Shown piece by piece: positions 45,262 to 54,683 of a stretch of DNA of 64,000 bases (its first letter is position 1; every line of letters starts with the position of its first letter). Source of the DNA: Aquamicrobium defluvii. Its GTDB lineage: Bacteria; Pseudomonadota; Alphaproteobacteria; Rhizobiales; Rhizobiaceae. Both the position numbers and the translations under genes were made by a program. Below the pieces are notes generated by a model, which was given only the letters and a program-made list of their open reading frames with translations, did no database searches and had not been told where the DNA came from. The DNA lies in the NCBI RefSeq assembly GCF_004363725.1, contig NZ_SNZF01000019.1, forward strand, positions 1 to 64,000, given 5' to 3'.

Positions 45262-46821
45262 TCACTTGTAGATGAAGCCGACCATGCCGTGATAGCGACC
45301 GGCAGGCTTGTCGGTTTTCATGGTGCCGTAGACGCGGTTCACGCGGCCAAGGAACATGGCGGCGCCGTCGCTTGCGGCATTGAAATTGTCATCCGGCTTG
45401 GCCAGCTGATTGCGCGCCACCGGCTTCGACAGATAGGGCGTGATGATGATGACCAGTTCGGTCTCGTTGCGCACGAAATCGCGGCTGCGGAACAGCGTGC
45501 CCAGAACCGGCAGCTTGGAAAGACCCGGAAGGCCGTTCACTGCCTGGCGAACGTCGTCGCGTACAAGCCCGGCGATCATCATCGATCCACCCGAAGGCAG
45601 TTCCACCGTGGTGTCGGCCAAACGCTTGCGGATGGACAACATGTTCGAACCCTGCAGCGTCAACGGATTCGCAGTCAGTCCTATGGACCCCTCCACCGTT
45701 GGCTCGGAAACGGAGGTGCGTACCTTCAGGCTGATGCGGCCGGCGGACAGAACAACCGGCCGGAACTCCAGCCCGATGCCATATTCTATCTTCTGGACCT
45801 CGTAGGTCACGCCGCCGTAGGTGGCTGCTTCATCGATCACCCCGTCGCCATTGCTGTCGCGCGCGGGGCTGGGCGGCGAGACGGACTGGCCGTTGACAAG
45901 ATTGAATTCACCGCCGACGCGGAAGGTCGCCCGCTCTCCCGAGACCGCGGTCAGCGTAGGTTCGGCGAGCGTCTTCATCACGCCGGCCTGTTCCATGCTG
46001 TTGAGATAGCCCTCCAGCAGGCCACTTGTCATTCCCGCGCCGGATTGCGCAAGGGGCTTGCCAAGCCCGTAGATGGGTTCGCTGACGGTGCTCCAGCTGA
46101 TGCCGTTCGAATCGCCGCCCGCAACGAGGTTCACGCCAAGCTGCTTCATCACCGAGCGGCTCACTTCGGCGACAGTCACCTTCAGGGTCACCTGATCCTC
46201 GCCCAGGATCTCGAGCATGTTGATGATCTCGCTGCTGCGGCGCGAGCGGTCGGGATTGTTGATGGCAACACCCGAGTTCGACGAGCCGCCCGCAGCCGTC
46301 TGGGAATACTGGCCCGTGGTCGCCTCGCCGCCCCGCACGAAAGCGCCGGCAAGCTGCTCGGCGCGCTTGGCGTCGAGAGGCGTCTCGACCGTGCCGGTCA
46401 GCACCACGTTGTCGTTGACCAGTTCGACCTTGATGTCGGAGTTCGGGATGAAGCGCCTGAGATAGTCCTCGATCCCGGCAACGTCGCGTTCCACGGAAAG
46501 ATCGAAGCTTGCGATCTGCTCGCCATTGGGGCCGAACACGAAGATGTTGGTCTCGCCGACCGACTTTCCGAAAAAGTAGATGCGCCTCGATGTGCGGGTG
46601 ACCGCATCGGCGACGCCGGGATTCGCCACGAGAATGTCGTAGGCATCGCGCGGCAGGTCGATAACGATCGATTTGTTGAGGCCAAGCTTGATACGCTGGC
46701 TGGCGGCGGTGGCGCGCACGGTGCTGGCGGCATCGGCTGTCGCGACGCCGAGCGGGCCGGCAGTGGCAACCAGTGCAACCGCTGCGGCAAAAGCGGCAGG
46801 AAGTTTTGCAAAAGACCTCAT
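45262..46821 (-). CDS. cpaC: Tad pilus outer-membrane secretin CpaC (RcpA)
   Basis: A 519-residue secretin with a signal peptide (ending ATADA), an N-terminal pilus-assembly domain (LNKSIVIDLPRDAYDILVANP), a BON-like region (DIKVELVNDNVVLTGTV) and a C-terminal secretin domain (LAEPTLTAVSGERATFRVGGE and GGSMMIAGLVRDD). Multimers form the outer-membrane pore for the pilus. It overlaps cpaB by 4 bases (ATGA). The domain at 15-110 is also found alone in the protein encoded at 48.5 kb. Confidence 0.94.
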   Translation of the reverse strand: MRSFAKLPAAFAAAVALVATAGPLGVATADAASTVRATAASQRIKLGLNKSIVIDLPRDAYDILVANPGVADAVTRTSRRIYFFGKSVGETNIFVFGPNGEQIASFDLSVERDVAGIEDYLRRFIPNSDIKVELVNDNVVLTGTVETPLDAKRAEQLAGAFVRGGEATTGQYSQTAAGGSSNSGVAINNPDRSRRSSEIINMLEILGEDQVTLKVTVAEVSRSVMKQLGVNLVAGGDSNGISWSTVSEPIYGLGKPLAQSGAGMTSGLLEGYLNSMEQAGVMKTLAEPTLTAVSGERATFRVGGEFNLVNGQSVSPPSPARDSNGDGVIDEAATYGGVTYEVQKIEYGIGLEFRPVVLSAGRISLKVRTSVSEPTVEGSIGLTANPLTLQGSNMLSIRKRLADTTVELPSGGSMMIAGLVRDDVRQAVNGLPGLSKLPVLGTLFRSRDFVRNETELVIIITPYLSKPVARNQLAKPDDNFNAASDGAAMFLGRVNRVYGTMKTDKPAGRYHGMVGFIYK

Positions 46822-47630
46822 TTCCTTGCCCCCACTTCGGAAACTTCTCCGGACTTGATGAGACGCACCGTGCCGCGGCGGCCGGCGCCGCTGACCAGAT
46901 AGTCGGCCTCGTCCAGACCTGTTTCCTGCGTATCCTTGATCGAGCGCAGCGCTAGCGTGAGGCGGTCGGCCATCTGCTGGGCAACGGTGATGATTTCGGC
47001 CTGCTGCGGCGTCAGTTCCAGCGTCGCGGTCTGGCCGACCCGCGTTTTCCTGCCTTCCTCGTCCTCCTGGATGGTCTGGTCGATGGCGAGAACGCGGATA
47101 TTCTGAAGGATTGTTTCGGTCGTGAAACCGCTGCTGCCGCCGGTGTCGGTACGACGGGTCATGATCACATCGACGAAATCGTTGGGCAGGATGAAGCCGC
47201 CGGCGGACGTGTCGGCCGCGATGGACGTCGCCACGGCGCGGCTGCCCGAGGGCAGGATCGAGGACATGAAGCTCTGGCCCTCGTCGATGAGCTTGGCGCG
47301 CCGCACGGGTTCGCCGCTGTACAGGGCCATGCGGGTCACCGAGCCTTTCAGCTTCTCGACCGCATCGGGCTCGTTGTCACGCGTGATGAAGTGCTGGTTG
47401 ACCGCGTCCGCGGGCCAGGGAGTCCATTTGACGTTGGAACCGAGCGGAGCGCCGATCGGCACGTCGCCCGACACGATGGCCACGTCCACCATCCGGACAG
47501 CCGGCTCCTGCGGCCCCGGCTGGACCACGACCTCGGCCGGCGGCGGAACCACCATATTCTTGGCGACATAGCCCGCGCCACCTGCGGCAGCGACCGCAAC
47601 GCCCAGAATTATCAGTCGGGATGCAGGCAT
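46818..47630 (-). CDS. cpaB: Tad pilus assembly protein CpaB (RcpC)
   Basis: A 270-residue protein with an N-terminal membrane anchor (RLIILGVAVAAAGGAGYVA) and a SAF-like domain in the periplasm (VVSGDVPIGAPLGSNVKW read as VAIVSGDVPIGAPL, then LPSGSRAVATSIAADTSAGG and NDFVDVIMTRR). CpaB/RcpC works with the secretin, and SAF domains may touch carbohydrate. The ATG chosen matches the usual short N-terminus; an upstream in-frame start adds 11 unlike residues. It begins the main leftward operon, about 125 bases downstream of the cpaA terminator. Confidence 0.9.
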   Translation of the reverse strand: MPASRLIILGVAVAAAGGAGYVAKNMVVPPPAEVVVQPGPQEPAVRMVDVAIVSGDVPIGAPLGSNVKWTPWPADAVNQHFITRDNEPDAVEKLKGSVTRMALYSGEPVRRAKLIDEGQSFMSSILPSGSRAVATSIAADTSAGGFILPNDFVDVIMTRRTDTGGSSGFTTETILQNIRVLAIDQTIQEDEEGRKTRVGQTATLELTPQQAEIITVAQQMADRLTLALRSIKDTQETGLDEADYLVSGAGRRGTVRLIKSGEVSEVGARK

Positions 47631-47754
47631 ATGTCCAACCCCTAGCCCCTGGCAAACCATCAACCCAGGCCGGACATTGCAGCGGCAATCCTCAAATTAT
47701 GGTTAATGCCGTGCTTACAAATTTGCTTAACGCAAGGTTATTGCCCCACATGGG

Positions 47755-47788
47755 GTAAAAAATACGCCGCACAGCTTGTGCGGCGTAT
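47755..47788 (-). terminator. Rho-independent terminator of cpaA
   Basis: Perfect 12-base arms ATACGCCGCACA (47762-47773) and TGTGCGGCGTAT (47777-47788) around a 3-base loop. On the minus strand the stem is followed by TTTTTACCCC. It separates cpaA from cpaB, so the pilus operon must have its own promoter in the 47631-47754 gap. Confidence 0.92.
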
Positions 47789-47813
47789 CCGGCAGAGGCG
47801 GTTCAGGCAGATG

Positions 47814-48332
47814 TCAGGCCGCAAGCCGCGCCAGCGCCCAGCCGACCAGTGCGGTCTTCGGATAGATCGCCAGCCCGGCGAACCCGAGGGCAACCCCGTA
47901 AGGAATACCCACCTTCGAATCCGCGAAATGGCGCAGGAACATGTTGTGACGGGTGAGATCGGCGAATATCGACTTCCGGTAGAAGAGCGTTGCCAGCGTC
48001 AGCATTCCGCCGATGAAAGATGCATAGAGCAGATATTCCAGCAGCACCGGCTCGAACCCCATCCATACCGCCGTCGCCGCCATCAGCTTGGCGTCGCCGC
48101 CACCCATGCCGCCGATGGCGAACAGGACGAAGGTTGCCGCCAGCACCAGCGCCCCGGCAGCCAGATGCATGCCATACACGCTCCAGTCCATGCCGGTCAG
48201 GGGTGCAATGGCCATGAAGCTCGCCACCAGAAGCAGCGACACCTTGTTGGCGATCGTCATCGACAGCACGTCCGAAACGGCTGCAAAGACCATGCAGAAC
48301 GGGAACACAACGAAAATCAGCGCTTCAAGCAT
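47814..48332 (-). CDS. cpaA: Prepilin peptidase CpaA (TadV)
   Basis: This 172-residue A24-type aspartic membrane peptidase cleaves the leader of Flp pilin and TadE-like pseudopilins. The catalytic aspartates are in SDVLSMTIAN near residue 20 and in GGMGGGDAKLM near 70, within four to six membrane segments. It lacks the N-terminal methylase domain, as usual for TadV. A strong terminator ends the transcript right after the gene. The Flp pilin gene that usually precedes cpaA is not here. Confidence 0.93.
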   Translation of the reverse strand: MLEALIFVVFPFCMVFAAVSDVLSMTIANKVSLLLVASFMAIAPLTGMDWSVYGMHLAAGALVLAATFVLFAIGGMGGGDAKLMAATAVWMGFEPVLLEYLLYASFIGGMLTLATLFYRKSIFADLTRHNMFLRHFADSKVGIPYGVALGFAGLAIYPKTALVGWALARLAA

Positions 48333-48487
48333 AGACAGGACACCGGATGTGAGCGACTTCCGGAGCCTACACGCATGGCGTTAAGGATCGGTGATCGCGC
48401 GCATTTCTCCTGCTGTCGGGGGCTTAACCGTTGGTTCACCACTCACGTTCATATTCCGTTGAGCACTCTGGCGGAGCGGGAGAACTC

Positions 48488-48952
48488 ATGATGTCCGTGT
48501 CGAGACCGATTTTGATTGCGGGCTCATTGCTGGCGGCCGCATGCTGTCCGGCCATGGCAACCGAGGCCGATCCCGTTCAGCCGCAGGCGAACGTCGGGCC
48601 GGCGATGGAAACCGGCATTGAGGTGGTTATGAATCAGGCGCGGATCGTCAAGCTGCCGCGTCCGGCCGACACCATCGTCGTCGGCAACTCATCCATAGCC
48701 GATGCATCCGTTCAGGATGCCACCACGCTCGTTCTTACAGGCCGGGGTTTCGGCGTGACCAATCTGGTTGTCCTCGACAAGGAGGGCGCACCCATCATGG
48801 ACGAGCAGGTCACCGTGGTTCGCCAGACTGCCTCCACCGTGCGCATCTATCGTCGCTCCGACGTCCAGACCCTCTCGTGCACGCCTTACTGCGAAACTTC
48901 CTACAAGAACGAAGCTGAGCGGGCATCCGACAGCGAGACCAGCGGAAACTGA
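48488..48952 (+). CDS. Secreted protein with an isolated CpaC N-terminal domain
   Basis: A 154-residue precursor with a signal peptide (ending CCPAMATEA). The mature part is one pilus-assembly N-terminal domain as in CpaC (ARIVKLPRPADTIVVGNSSI, then LVLTGRGFGVTNLVVLD), a short linker and a two-cysteine tail (LSCTPYCET). No secretin domain follows. It may bind at or compete for the secretin's periplasmic ring. It is divergent from cpaA; the ATG follows GGAG. Alternatively it could be a separate outer-membrane assembly factor. Confidence 0.85.
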   Translation: MMSVSRPILIAGSLLAAACCPAMATEADPVQPQANVGPAMETGIEVVMNQARIVKLPRPADTIVVGNSSIADASVQDATTLVLTGRGFGVTNLVVLDKEGAPIMDEQVTVVRQTASTVRIYRRSDVQTLSCTPYCETSYKNEAERASDSETSGN

Positions 48953-49096
48953 CGGCAAGCGGTTCATCCCGCGCACCGGAAATCCATGGTTGATGCCGGC
49001 TTAATGCGAACGCCTGCAATTTAGCGGCCGTTCAAACCGGACCTCAACGGCTTGCATCTATAGTCCGGCCAACTGGCAAGGGGTGGCAGGACGAAC

Positions 49097-49702
49097 ATGG
49101 AAAACACTTCCAACGGTTGCAACACAGGCGGCAAACGCCACCGTCCGGGTTTTCTCGCAAAATTCCGGCGCGACACCAAGGGCAGCGTGGCGATCGAGTT
49201 CTCCATGCTCATCCTGCCTTTTGCACTGCTGACATTTGCCATACTGGAAAGCTGCATATCGTTTGCCGCGCAGACGGTGCTGACAAATGCCGCCGACGAT
49301 GTGGCGCGCCAGTTCCGCACCGGGCAGCTCAAGGCTGCCAACACCACGGCCGAGCAAAACGAGCTGAGAGACAACATCACCGCGCAAATCTGCGACCGCC
49401 TGGAAATCATCGTCAGCAAAGGCTGCCCCGGTCTTCTGATCGACCTTCGCAGTTTCGACAGGTTCTCAGACGCCACCCAGTACGGCTTCGCTATTCAGGG
49501 TGACAGGGTCGTCCTGACGCCCGGCAGTATCGCGGAGGAGGACTTCGCCATAGATCCGGGTCCGACCATGTCGAGAAACATGCTCCGGGTCTTCTACAAG
49601 TGGCCTGTCATCACCGATTTCATGAGCAAATACATGGCCAACATCGGAGGAGACAAGACGCTGCATTTCGCGTCTTTCGTCTGGCAGAACGAGCCGTTTT
49701 GA
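49097..49702 (+). CDS. TadE-like pilus assembly protein
   Basis: A 201-residue pseudopilin-type protein. A basic cytoplasmic N-terminus leads to the TadE motif KGSVAIEFSMLILPFALLT, where Gly-Ser and Glu+5-type processing by CpaA is expected, then a membrane segment and a periplasmic domain with two cysteines (QICDRL and KGCPGL). It is followed by a second TadE-like gene 47 bases later. Confidence 0.88.
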   Translation: MENTSNGCNTGGKRHRPGFLAKFRRDTKGSVAIEFSMLILPFALLTFAILESCISFAAQTVLTNAADDVARQFRTGQLKAANTTAEQNELRDNITAQICDRLEIIVSKGCPGLLIDLRSFDRFSDATQYGFAIQGDRVVLTPGSIAEEDFAIDPGPTMSRNMLRVFYKWPVITDFMSKYMANIGGDKTLHFASFVWQNEPF

Positions 49703-49749
49703 CCAGTGCGGACACAACGATATCGATATTTGGTGCGGGGGCACGGCGG

Positions 49750-50352
49750 ATGATCAAATCACTGACCACAAGGATCGCGGCATTCATCCGCAACCGGGAC
49801 GGCATCGCGGCTGTGGAGTTCGCCTTCGTCGCCCCCATCCTGCTGATCCTCTATTTCATGACGGTTGAGGCCGTGCAGGGCATCGAGACCAACCGGCGCC
49901 TCAGCCGTCTCGGCTCGATGGTCGCCGACCTCGTCGGCCAGCAGGACGCACTGTCGGCGACCGCGCTGAAGGAAATCATCCAGATCAGCGAATCGACGAT
50001 GCGCCCCTATACCCGCTCCGTACCTGAAGTGACCGTTACCGCCATACAGATCAGCAGCGATGCAAAAGGCGCCGTGCCAAAGGTCGTATGGTCCGGAACG
50101 GTCGATTCCAAAGGCAAATATGCCAAAGCCCTCAGCGCCGGATCGACGGTCGCCGTACCGGCAGCTCTGAAAACCGGTGACAGTTTCCTGATCAGGGTGG
50201 AAAGCAGGCTCACCTACTGGCCGATCCTCCTCTGGCCCAAGGAAGGGGACGCCGCCTCCGGGCTGATGGGCATCTTCACGGGCCTCAGGATGGAGGAGGT
50301 CTACTATGCCCGCCCGCGCATCAGGCGTGAAATCGCGTGTGCGACCTGCTGA
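49750..50352 (+). CDS. Second TadE/TadG-family pilus protein
   Basis: A 200-residue protein with the same plan: RNRDGIAAVEFAFVAPILLI is the processing and membrane segment near residue 15-35, followed by a periplasmic domain (SRLTYWPILLWPKEGDAA) and a C-terminal pair of cysteines (IACATC). It lacks the von Willebrand A domain seen in long TadG proteins. It pairs with the preceding gene; together they probably act as minor pseudopilins. The ATG chosen starts just before the motif; the upstream frame overlaps the first TadE gene. Confidence 0.86.
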   Translation: MIKSLTTRIAAFIRNRDGIAAVEFAFVAPILLILYFMTVEAVQGIETNRRLSRLGSMVADLVGQQDALSATALKEIIQISESTMRPYTRSVPEVTVTAIQISSDAKGAVPKVVWSGTVDSKGKYAKALSAGSTVAVPAALKTGDSFLIRVESRLTYWPILLWPKEGDAASGLMGIFTGLRMEEVYYARPRIRREIACATC

Positions 50353-50511
50353 AATAAACCCGCTCCGGATTGCCGATTGCAAAGGTTTGCGTGCAAGCCT
50401 ATGTCTGGTCGAAGTCCCGGCCTGGCGGCAGGCCGCCCGCCGGTTTCGCTGAATCGTCCCGATCGGACCGGCACGTAGAGCCGGGCTCCCGATCGTCACC
50501 GCAAGGCTGCA

Positions 50512-51753
50512 ATGGCGCGTGCATTCGTCTTCGTTCTGGATTCCTTCGGCATAGGCGGCGCTGCGGATGCCGCCGAATTCGGAGATGAAGGCGCCAACAC
50601 TTTCGCCCATATAGCCGATGCCTGCCGCTCGGGCCTTGCAGACTGCTCCGGCCTGCGGGCAGGTCCCCTGACCGTTCCGCACATGGTCTCGCTCGGACTG
50701 GGCAAAGCCGCGCAGGTGGCCACGGGCTACGGGTTTGAAACGGCCGGCCCGCCCCTTCTGGCATCTGCCTTCCACGGCGCCGCGCAGGAAATTTCCAGCG
50801 GCAAGGACACTCCTTCGGGCCATTGGGAAATCGCCGCACTGCCGCTGCGCTTCGGCTGGGGAAGGTTTCCCGACACCGTTCCGGCTTTCCCCCCTGCCCT
50901 CACGCAGGCCATGATCGGGCAAGGCCAGGTACCCGGCATCCTCGGCAACTGCCACGCGGACGGCATGACGATCATCGAACGGTTCGGCGCCGAGCACATC
51001 TCGACGGGCAAGCCCATCTGCTACACGTCGGTCGACTCCGTTCTGCAGATCGCCGCCCACGAGGAGCATTTCGGGGTCGAACGTCTCTACGAATTCTGCA
51101 AGGTCGTTCGTCGCCTTTGCGATCCGCTCAAGATCGGCCGCGTCATCGCCCGTCCTTTCGTCGGTGAAGAAACCCACACCTTCAGACGCACGCCGAACCG
51201 CCGCGACTATGCCGTCTCACCGCCCGAACCGACGCTGCTCGACCGCCTCACGCAGACCGGAGGCCGCGTGCTTGCAGTGGGCAAGATCGGCGACATCTTC
51301 GCCCATCGGGGCGTGACGAAACTGCGCAAGGCGGCGGGCAACATGGCCATGTTCGATCAGGCGCTGGACGCGATGGACGAAGCCGTCGACGGCGATTTTG
51401 TTTTCGCCAATTTCGTCGATTTCGATACGGAGTTCGGCCATCGCCGCGATACGGCAGGCTATGCGGCGGCGCTCGAGGCATTCGACCGCCGCGTGCCGGA
51501 AGCGCTGCGCCGGCTCAGACAGGGCGACCTGTTCCTGCTCACCGCCGACCATGGCAACGACCCCACCTGGCGCGGGACCGACCATACACGCGAGCGCATA
51601 CCCGTGATGGGGCTGGCGCCGGGGTTGCCCGGCGGCAGCGTGGGCCTGCGCGCCACCTTCGCCGACCTAGGCGAGACCGTGGCCGAGCATCTGGGCATTG
51701 CGCCCGGAAAATACGGAACCTCCTTCTACAAGCAGATCGGTGGCCATGCCTGA
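50512..51753 (+). CDS. deoB: Phosphopentomutase
   Basis: This metalloenzyme of the alkaline phosphatase superfamily converts (deoxy)ribose-1-phosphate to the 5-phosphate in nucleoside salvage. The 413 residues contain the manganese ligands [11 protein letters not shown] near residue 10, [10 protein letters not shown] near 305 and [11 protein letters not shown] near 345. AAGG lies 6 bases before the ATG. The stop overlaps the start of mutM by 8 bases. Neighbouring nucleoside catabolism genes (deoA, deoC, add) are not in the window. Confidence 0.95.
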   Translation: MARAFVFVLDSFGIGGAADAAEFGDEGANTFAHIADACRSGLADCSGLRAGPLTVPHMVSLGLGKAAQVATGYGFETAGPPLLASAFHGAAQEISSGKDTPSGHWEIAALPLRFGWGRFPDTVPAFPPALTQAMIGQGQVPGILGNCHADGMTIIERFGAEHISTGKPICYTSVDSVLQIAAHEEHFGVERLYEFCKVVRRLCDPLKIGRVIARPFVGEETHTFRRTPNRRDYAVSPPEPTLLDRLTQTGGRVLAVGKIGDIFAHRGVTKLRKAAGNMAMFDQALDAMDEAVDGDFVFANFVDFDTEFGHRRDTAGYAAALEAFDRRVPEALRRLRQGDLFLLTADHGNDPTWRGTDHTRERIPVMGLAPGLPGGSVGLRATFADLGETVAEHLGIAPGKYGTSFYKQIGGHA

Positions 51754-52636
51754 ATTGCCCGAGGTCGAGACAGTCCGGCGCGGGCTGCAACCGGTTCTTG
51801 AAGGCGCGCGCATCGTCAGGGCCGAAACACGGCGGCCCGACCTGCGCTTTCCCTTCCCCGAGAATTTTTCCCAACGCCTGACCGGCCGCACCATTACCGC
51901 CATCGGGCGGCGCGCCAAATATCTGACCATGCATATGGAAGACGGGCCGGCGCTGATCTGCCACCTTGGCATGACCGGGTCCTTCCGCATCGAGGACGGT
52001 CCCGAAAGTACCGTTCCCGGCAGCTTCCGCTACGAGCGGTCGAAAGACTCCATCCACGACCATGTCATCTTCGACGTGGTATCGGCGGTTCAGTCTCCCC
52101 ATCGCGTCGTGTTCAACGATCCGCGCCGGTTCGGTTTCATGCTGTTTTCCGACACGGTTCCCGACGAGCACCCGATGCTGGCAGGTCTGGGCGTGGAACC
52201 GACGGGCAATGCGCTCGATGCCGACCTGCTTGCCGTTCTGTTCCGCAACCGCAAGGCCCCGCTGAAGGCCGCCCTGCTCGACCAGCGCCTGATCGCAGGG
52301 CTCGGCAACATCTATGTGTGCGAGGCTCTCTGGCGCGCCGGTCTCTCGCCGCTGAGAGCGGCAGGCACCATTGCCGGGCCGGGCGCCAAGGCGGCTGCAC
52401 AGCGCGAAAAACTGGCGCAGTCTATCCGTGAGGTGATCGCAGACGCCATCGCAGCCGGTGGCTCGTCCCTGCGCGACTACATGCATACCGACGGCTCGCT
52501 GGGTTATTTCCAGCACAGCTTCGCCGCTTACGACCGCGAAGGCGAACCATGTTCCACTCCGGGCTGCCGGGGGCATATAGAACGGATCGTGCAGAGCGGC
52601 CGCTCCACCTTTTATTGCCGTGCCTGCCAGAAATAG
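51746..52636 (+). CDS. mutM: Formamidopyrimidine-DNA glycosylase
   Basis: This repair enzyme removes 8-oxoguanine and formamidopyrimidines and nicks the AP site. The 296 residues start [13 protein letters not shown], whose proline becomes the catalytic N-terminus after Met removal, so this ATG is the right one. The DNA-binding helix-two-turn-helix region contains [20 protein letters not shown], and the C-terminal zinc finger has CSTPGC and YCRACQK cysteine pairs. It overlaps deoB by 8 bases and is followed by an enoyl-CoA hydratase gene. Confidence 0.97.
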   Translation: MPELPEVETVRRGLQPVLEGARIVRAETRRPDLRFPFPENFSQRLTGRTITAIGRRAKYLTMHMEDGPALICHLGMTGSFRIEDGPESTVPGSFRYERSKDSIHDHVIFDVVSAVQSPHRVVFNDPRRFGFMLFSDTVPDEHPMLAGLGVEPTGNALDADLLAVLFRNRKAPLKAALLDQRLIAGLGNIYVCEALWRAGLSPLRAAGTIAGPGAKAAAQREKLAQSIREVIADAIAAGGSSLRDYMHTDGSLGYFQHSFAAYDREGEPCSTPGCRGHIERIVQSGRSTFYCRACQK

Positions 52637-52670
52637 CTAGGTCAGGGAAACCATTCAGGAGATGAAGCGC

Positions 52671-53444
52671 ATGACTTACGAAAACATCATCGTCGAGACC
52701 CGCGGCAAGGTCGGGCTGATCACGCTGAACAGGCCGCAGGCGCTCAACGCGCTGAACTCCGCCATCCTCACCGACCTGCTCGCCGCAACGAAAGCCTTCG
52801 ATGCAGACGACAACATCGGTGCGATCGTCCTGACCGGCTCGGAGAAGGCTTTTGCCGCGGGTGCGGACATCAAGGAGATGCAGTCCAAGAGTTATGTGGA
52901 CGTCTATCTCGGCGACCTGTTCTCGGGCTGGGAAGACTTTACCCGTACCCGCAAGCCGATCATCGCGGCAGTGGCCGGCTACGCGCTGGGCGGCGGCTGC
53001 GAACTCGCCATGATGTGCGACTTCATCATTGCCGGCGACAATGCCAAATTCGGCCAGCCCGAGATTACGCTCGGCGTGATGCCCGGCATGGGCGGCTCCC
53101 AGCGGCTGACCCGCTTCGTCGGCAAATCCAAGGCGATGGATATGTGCCTTACGGGCCGCATGATGGATGCAGCCGAAGCCGAGCGCTCCGGTCTGGTCTC
53201 GCGTGTCGTACCAGTCGGCGAACTCGTCGCCGAAGCGCTGGCAGCGGCAACGAAGATTGCCGGCTTCTCCCTGCCCGCCGTCATGATGAACAAGGAAGCC
53301 GTCAACCGCGCCTATGAGCTGACCCTGACCGAGGGCTTGCGATTCGAGCGGCGAGTCTTCCAGTCCATGTTCGCGCTGGAGGACCAGAAGGAGGGCATGG
53401 CCGCATTCGTCGACAAGCGGAAGCCCGAATTCCGCAACAAATGA
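52671..53444 (+). CDS. Enoyl-CoA hydratase
   Basis: A 257-residue crotonase that hydrates trans-2-enoyl-CoA in fatty acid oxidation. Both catalytic glutamates are present: [15 protein letters not shown] and [19 protein letters not shown]. The oxyanion-hole segment is [12 protein letters not shown] prefer the second ATG, because AGGAG lies 9 bases before it and directly against the first (52662). It sits between mutM and rpsT, an order I recall as common in rhizobial chromosomes. It differs from the crotonase at 3 kb in having the full hydratase set. Confidence 0.93.
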   Translation: MTYENIIVETRGKVGLITLNRPQALNALNSAILTDLLAATKAFDADDNIGAIVLTGSEKAFAAGADIKEMQSKSYVDVYLGDLFSGWEDFTRTRKPIIAAVAGYALGGGCELAMMCDFIIAGDNAKFGQPEITLGVMPGMGGSQRLTRFVGKSKAMDMCLTGRMMDAAEAERSGLVSRVVPVGELVAEALAAATKIAGFSLPAVMMNKEAVNRAYELTLTEGLRFERRVFQSMFALEDQKEGMAAFVDKRKPEFRNK

Positions 53445-53488
53445 GGCCCAATATGCCGCTCAAATCGCTCTTTGGATGCGAAGCAAGA

Positions 53489-53517
53489 TTGACGGATTTG
53501 GAAAGCTGAACTATAAG
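53489..53517 (+). promoter_or_regulatory. Sigma-70-type promoter of rpsT
   Basis: TTGACG (53489-53494) and TATAAG (53512-53517) are separated by 17 bases, close to the housekeeping consensus. It lies 96 bases before the rpsT start. Confidence 0.75.
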
Positions 53518-53612
53518 CCGCCCAACTGAGGTGGCCCTGTGGCTGCCCATTTGTTTTTTGCGCCCTGCGGGTAGCCGCAAGCGCCCACCGTTGAGATCAG
53601 AAGAGAGGCAAC

Positions 53613-53879
53613 ATGGCCAACACTCCCTCGGCCAAAAAGGCTACGCGCAAGATTGCTCACCGCACCGCGGTCAACAAGAATCGCCGTTCGCGCGTCCGCA
53701 CCTTCGTGCGTAAGGTCGAAGAAGCTCTGGCCGCTGGCGACAAGGCAGCCGCCGAGACCGCTTTCCAGAACGCGCAGCCCGAGTTGATGCGCGCTGCTTC
53801 CAGGGGTGTTCTTCACAAGAACACTGCCTCGCGCAAGGTTTCGCGTCTGGCTCAGCGCCTTAAGGCTTTGTCGGCGTAA
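53613..53879 (+). CDS. rpsT: 30S ribosomal protein S20
   Basis: An 88-residue basic protein of the small ribosomal subunit that binds the 5' domain of 16S rRNA. The N-terminal [20 protein letters not shown] and the three-helix pattern with [14 protein letters not shown] are typical. AGAGAGGCAAC precedes the ATG. A near-consensus promoter and a strong terminator bracket it, so it is monocistronic. Confidence 0.97.
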   Translation: MANTPSAKKATRKIAHRTAVNKNRRSRVRTFVRKVEEALAAGDKAAAETAFQNAQPELMRAASRGVLHKNTASRKVSRLAQRLKALSA

Positions 53880-54683
53880 TCGTTAACGCGACAATCGAAG
53901 CTTTCATGGAACCCGGCGTCTGCGCCGGGTTTTTTTCGTTATTCGGCGAAAACCTGAAATGACACACCGGAAGCTTCCGCAGCGGCACGTTTTTCATTGC
54001 CTGAACCTTTGCCGGTATGTGTCTTCCAGGTTGTACCCCGGCAGATTTCACGATCTCGACACTGACAGGAAATTTCTTTTTATTTCATACACTTAAAGAA
54101 GGTAATCCACAGCTTGTTCATATCGGCGCCAGCCGAAAGGGGACAATCCTGTGTCAAGAGAAATATTAAAAAAAAGAATCTCGCCAACTATCGTTTCCCG
54201 GCGTTTGCGAAAAGGGTTTGAATCCCAATGGCTTTCATGAACGCGGGTATCTGCGGCGGCGTTGTTGAGGGCAATTTGGTAACCAGATTCGTTAAAAACC
54301 GGTAAGATGCGGCCTTGCCCTTTCCACAACGATTTCGGTAGTGTCTGTCCATCGAAAGGGACGGGCCCGGCGCCCTCGACCTAATCAAAAAAAGACAGCA
54401 TTGGCACCGTGGGCGCTCGTCCGTGGTCGGGTCGGTTGTCACTTTCGATACTGGCAGGGGACCAGTCAATTGTATGGCATGTATGAGTTTGGCCGGTGCA
54501 ATGCCGGACGGCTTGCTTTGCCATGCGCATAGCTTCCCTGTTGCGGGACAGGGGTCGGAGACGACTCCACGCGCAACGAGCATATCCGGCGATGGCCAGC
54601 GGCGGCCCCGGCGGAGAAAATGATAACGAGGCCACCGCAGGCGACATGCCTGTGGCGCGAAAGTGCGGGACAAGGATCACGAA
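53880..54683. other. Long dnaA leader region
   Basis: After the rpsT terminator come about 750 bases without a convincing gene. An AT-rich stretch lies at about 54060-54180, including ATATTAAAAAAAAG. One DnaA-box-like site, TAATCCACA (54103-54111, 8 of 9 to TTATCCACA), and four GANTC sites (54176, 54220, 54286, 54563) are present. The dnaA promoter is probably in the 54250-54330 part. Only one DnaA-like box was found, so I do not call an origin here. Confidence 0.55.
53911..53937 (+). terminator. rpsT Rho-independent terminator
   Basis: Perfect 8-base arms ACCCGGCG and CGCCGGGT with a TCTG loop, followed by TTTTTTC. It lies 31 bases after the stop. Confidence 0.95.

Noticed and set aside
53931..54683. 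Replication origin upstream of dnaA
   Set aside because: Only one imperfect DnaA-like box was found, and in rhizobia the origin is usually not at dnaA.
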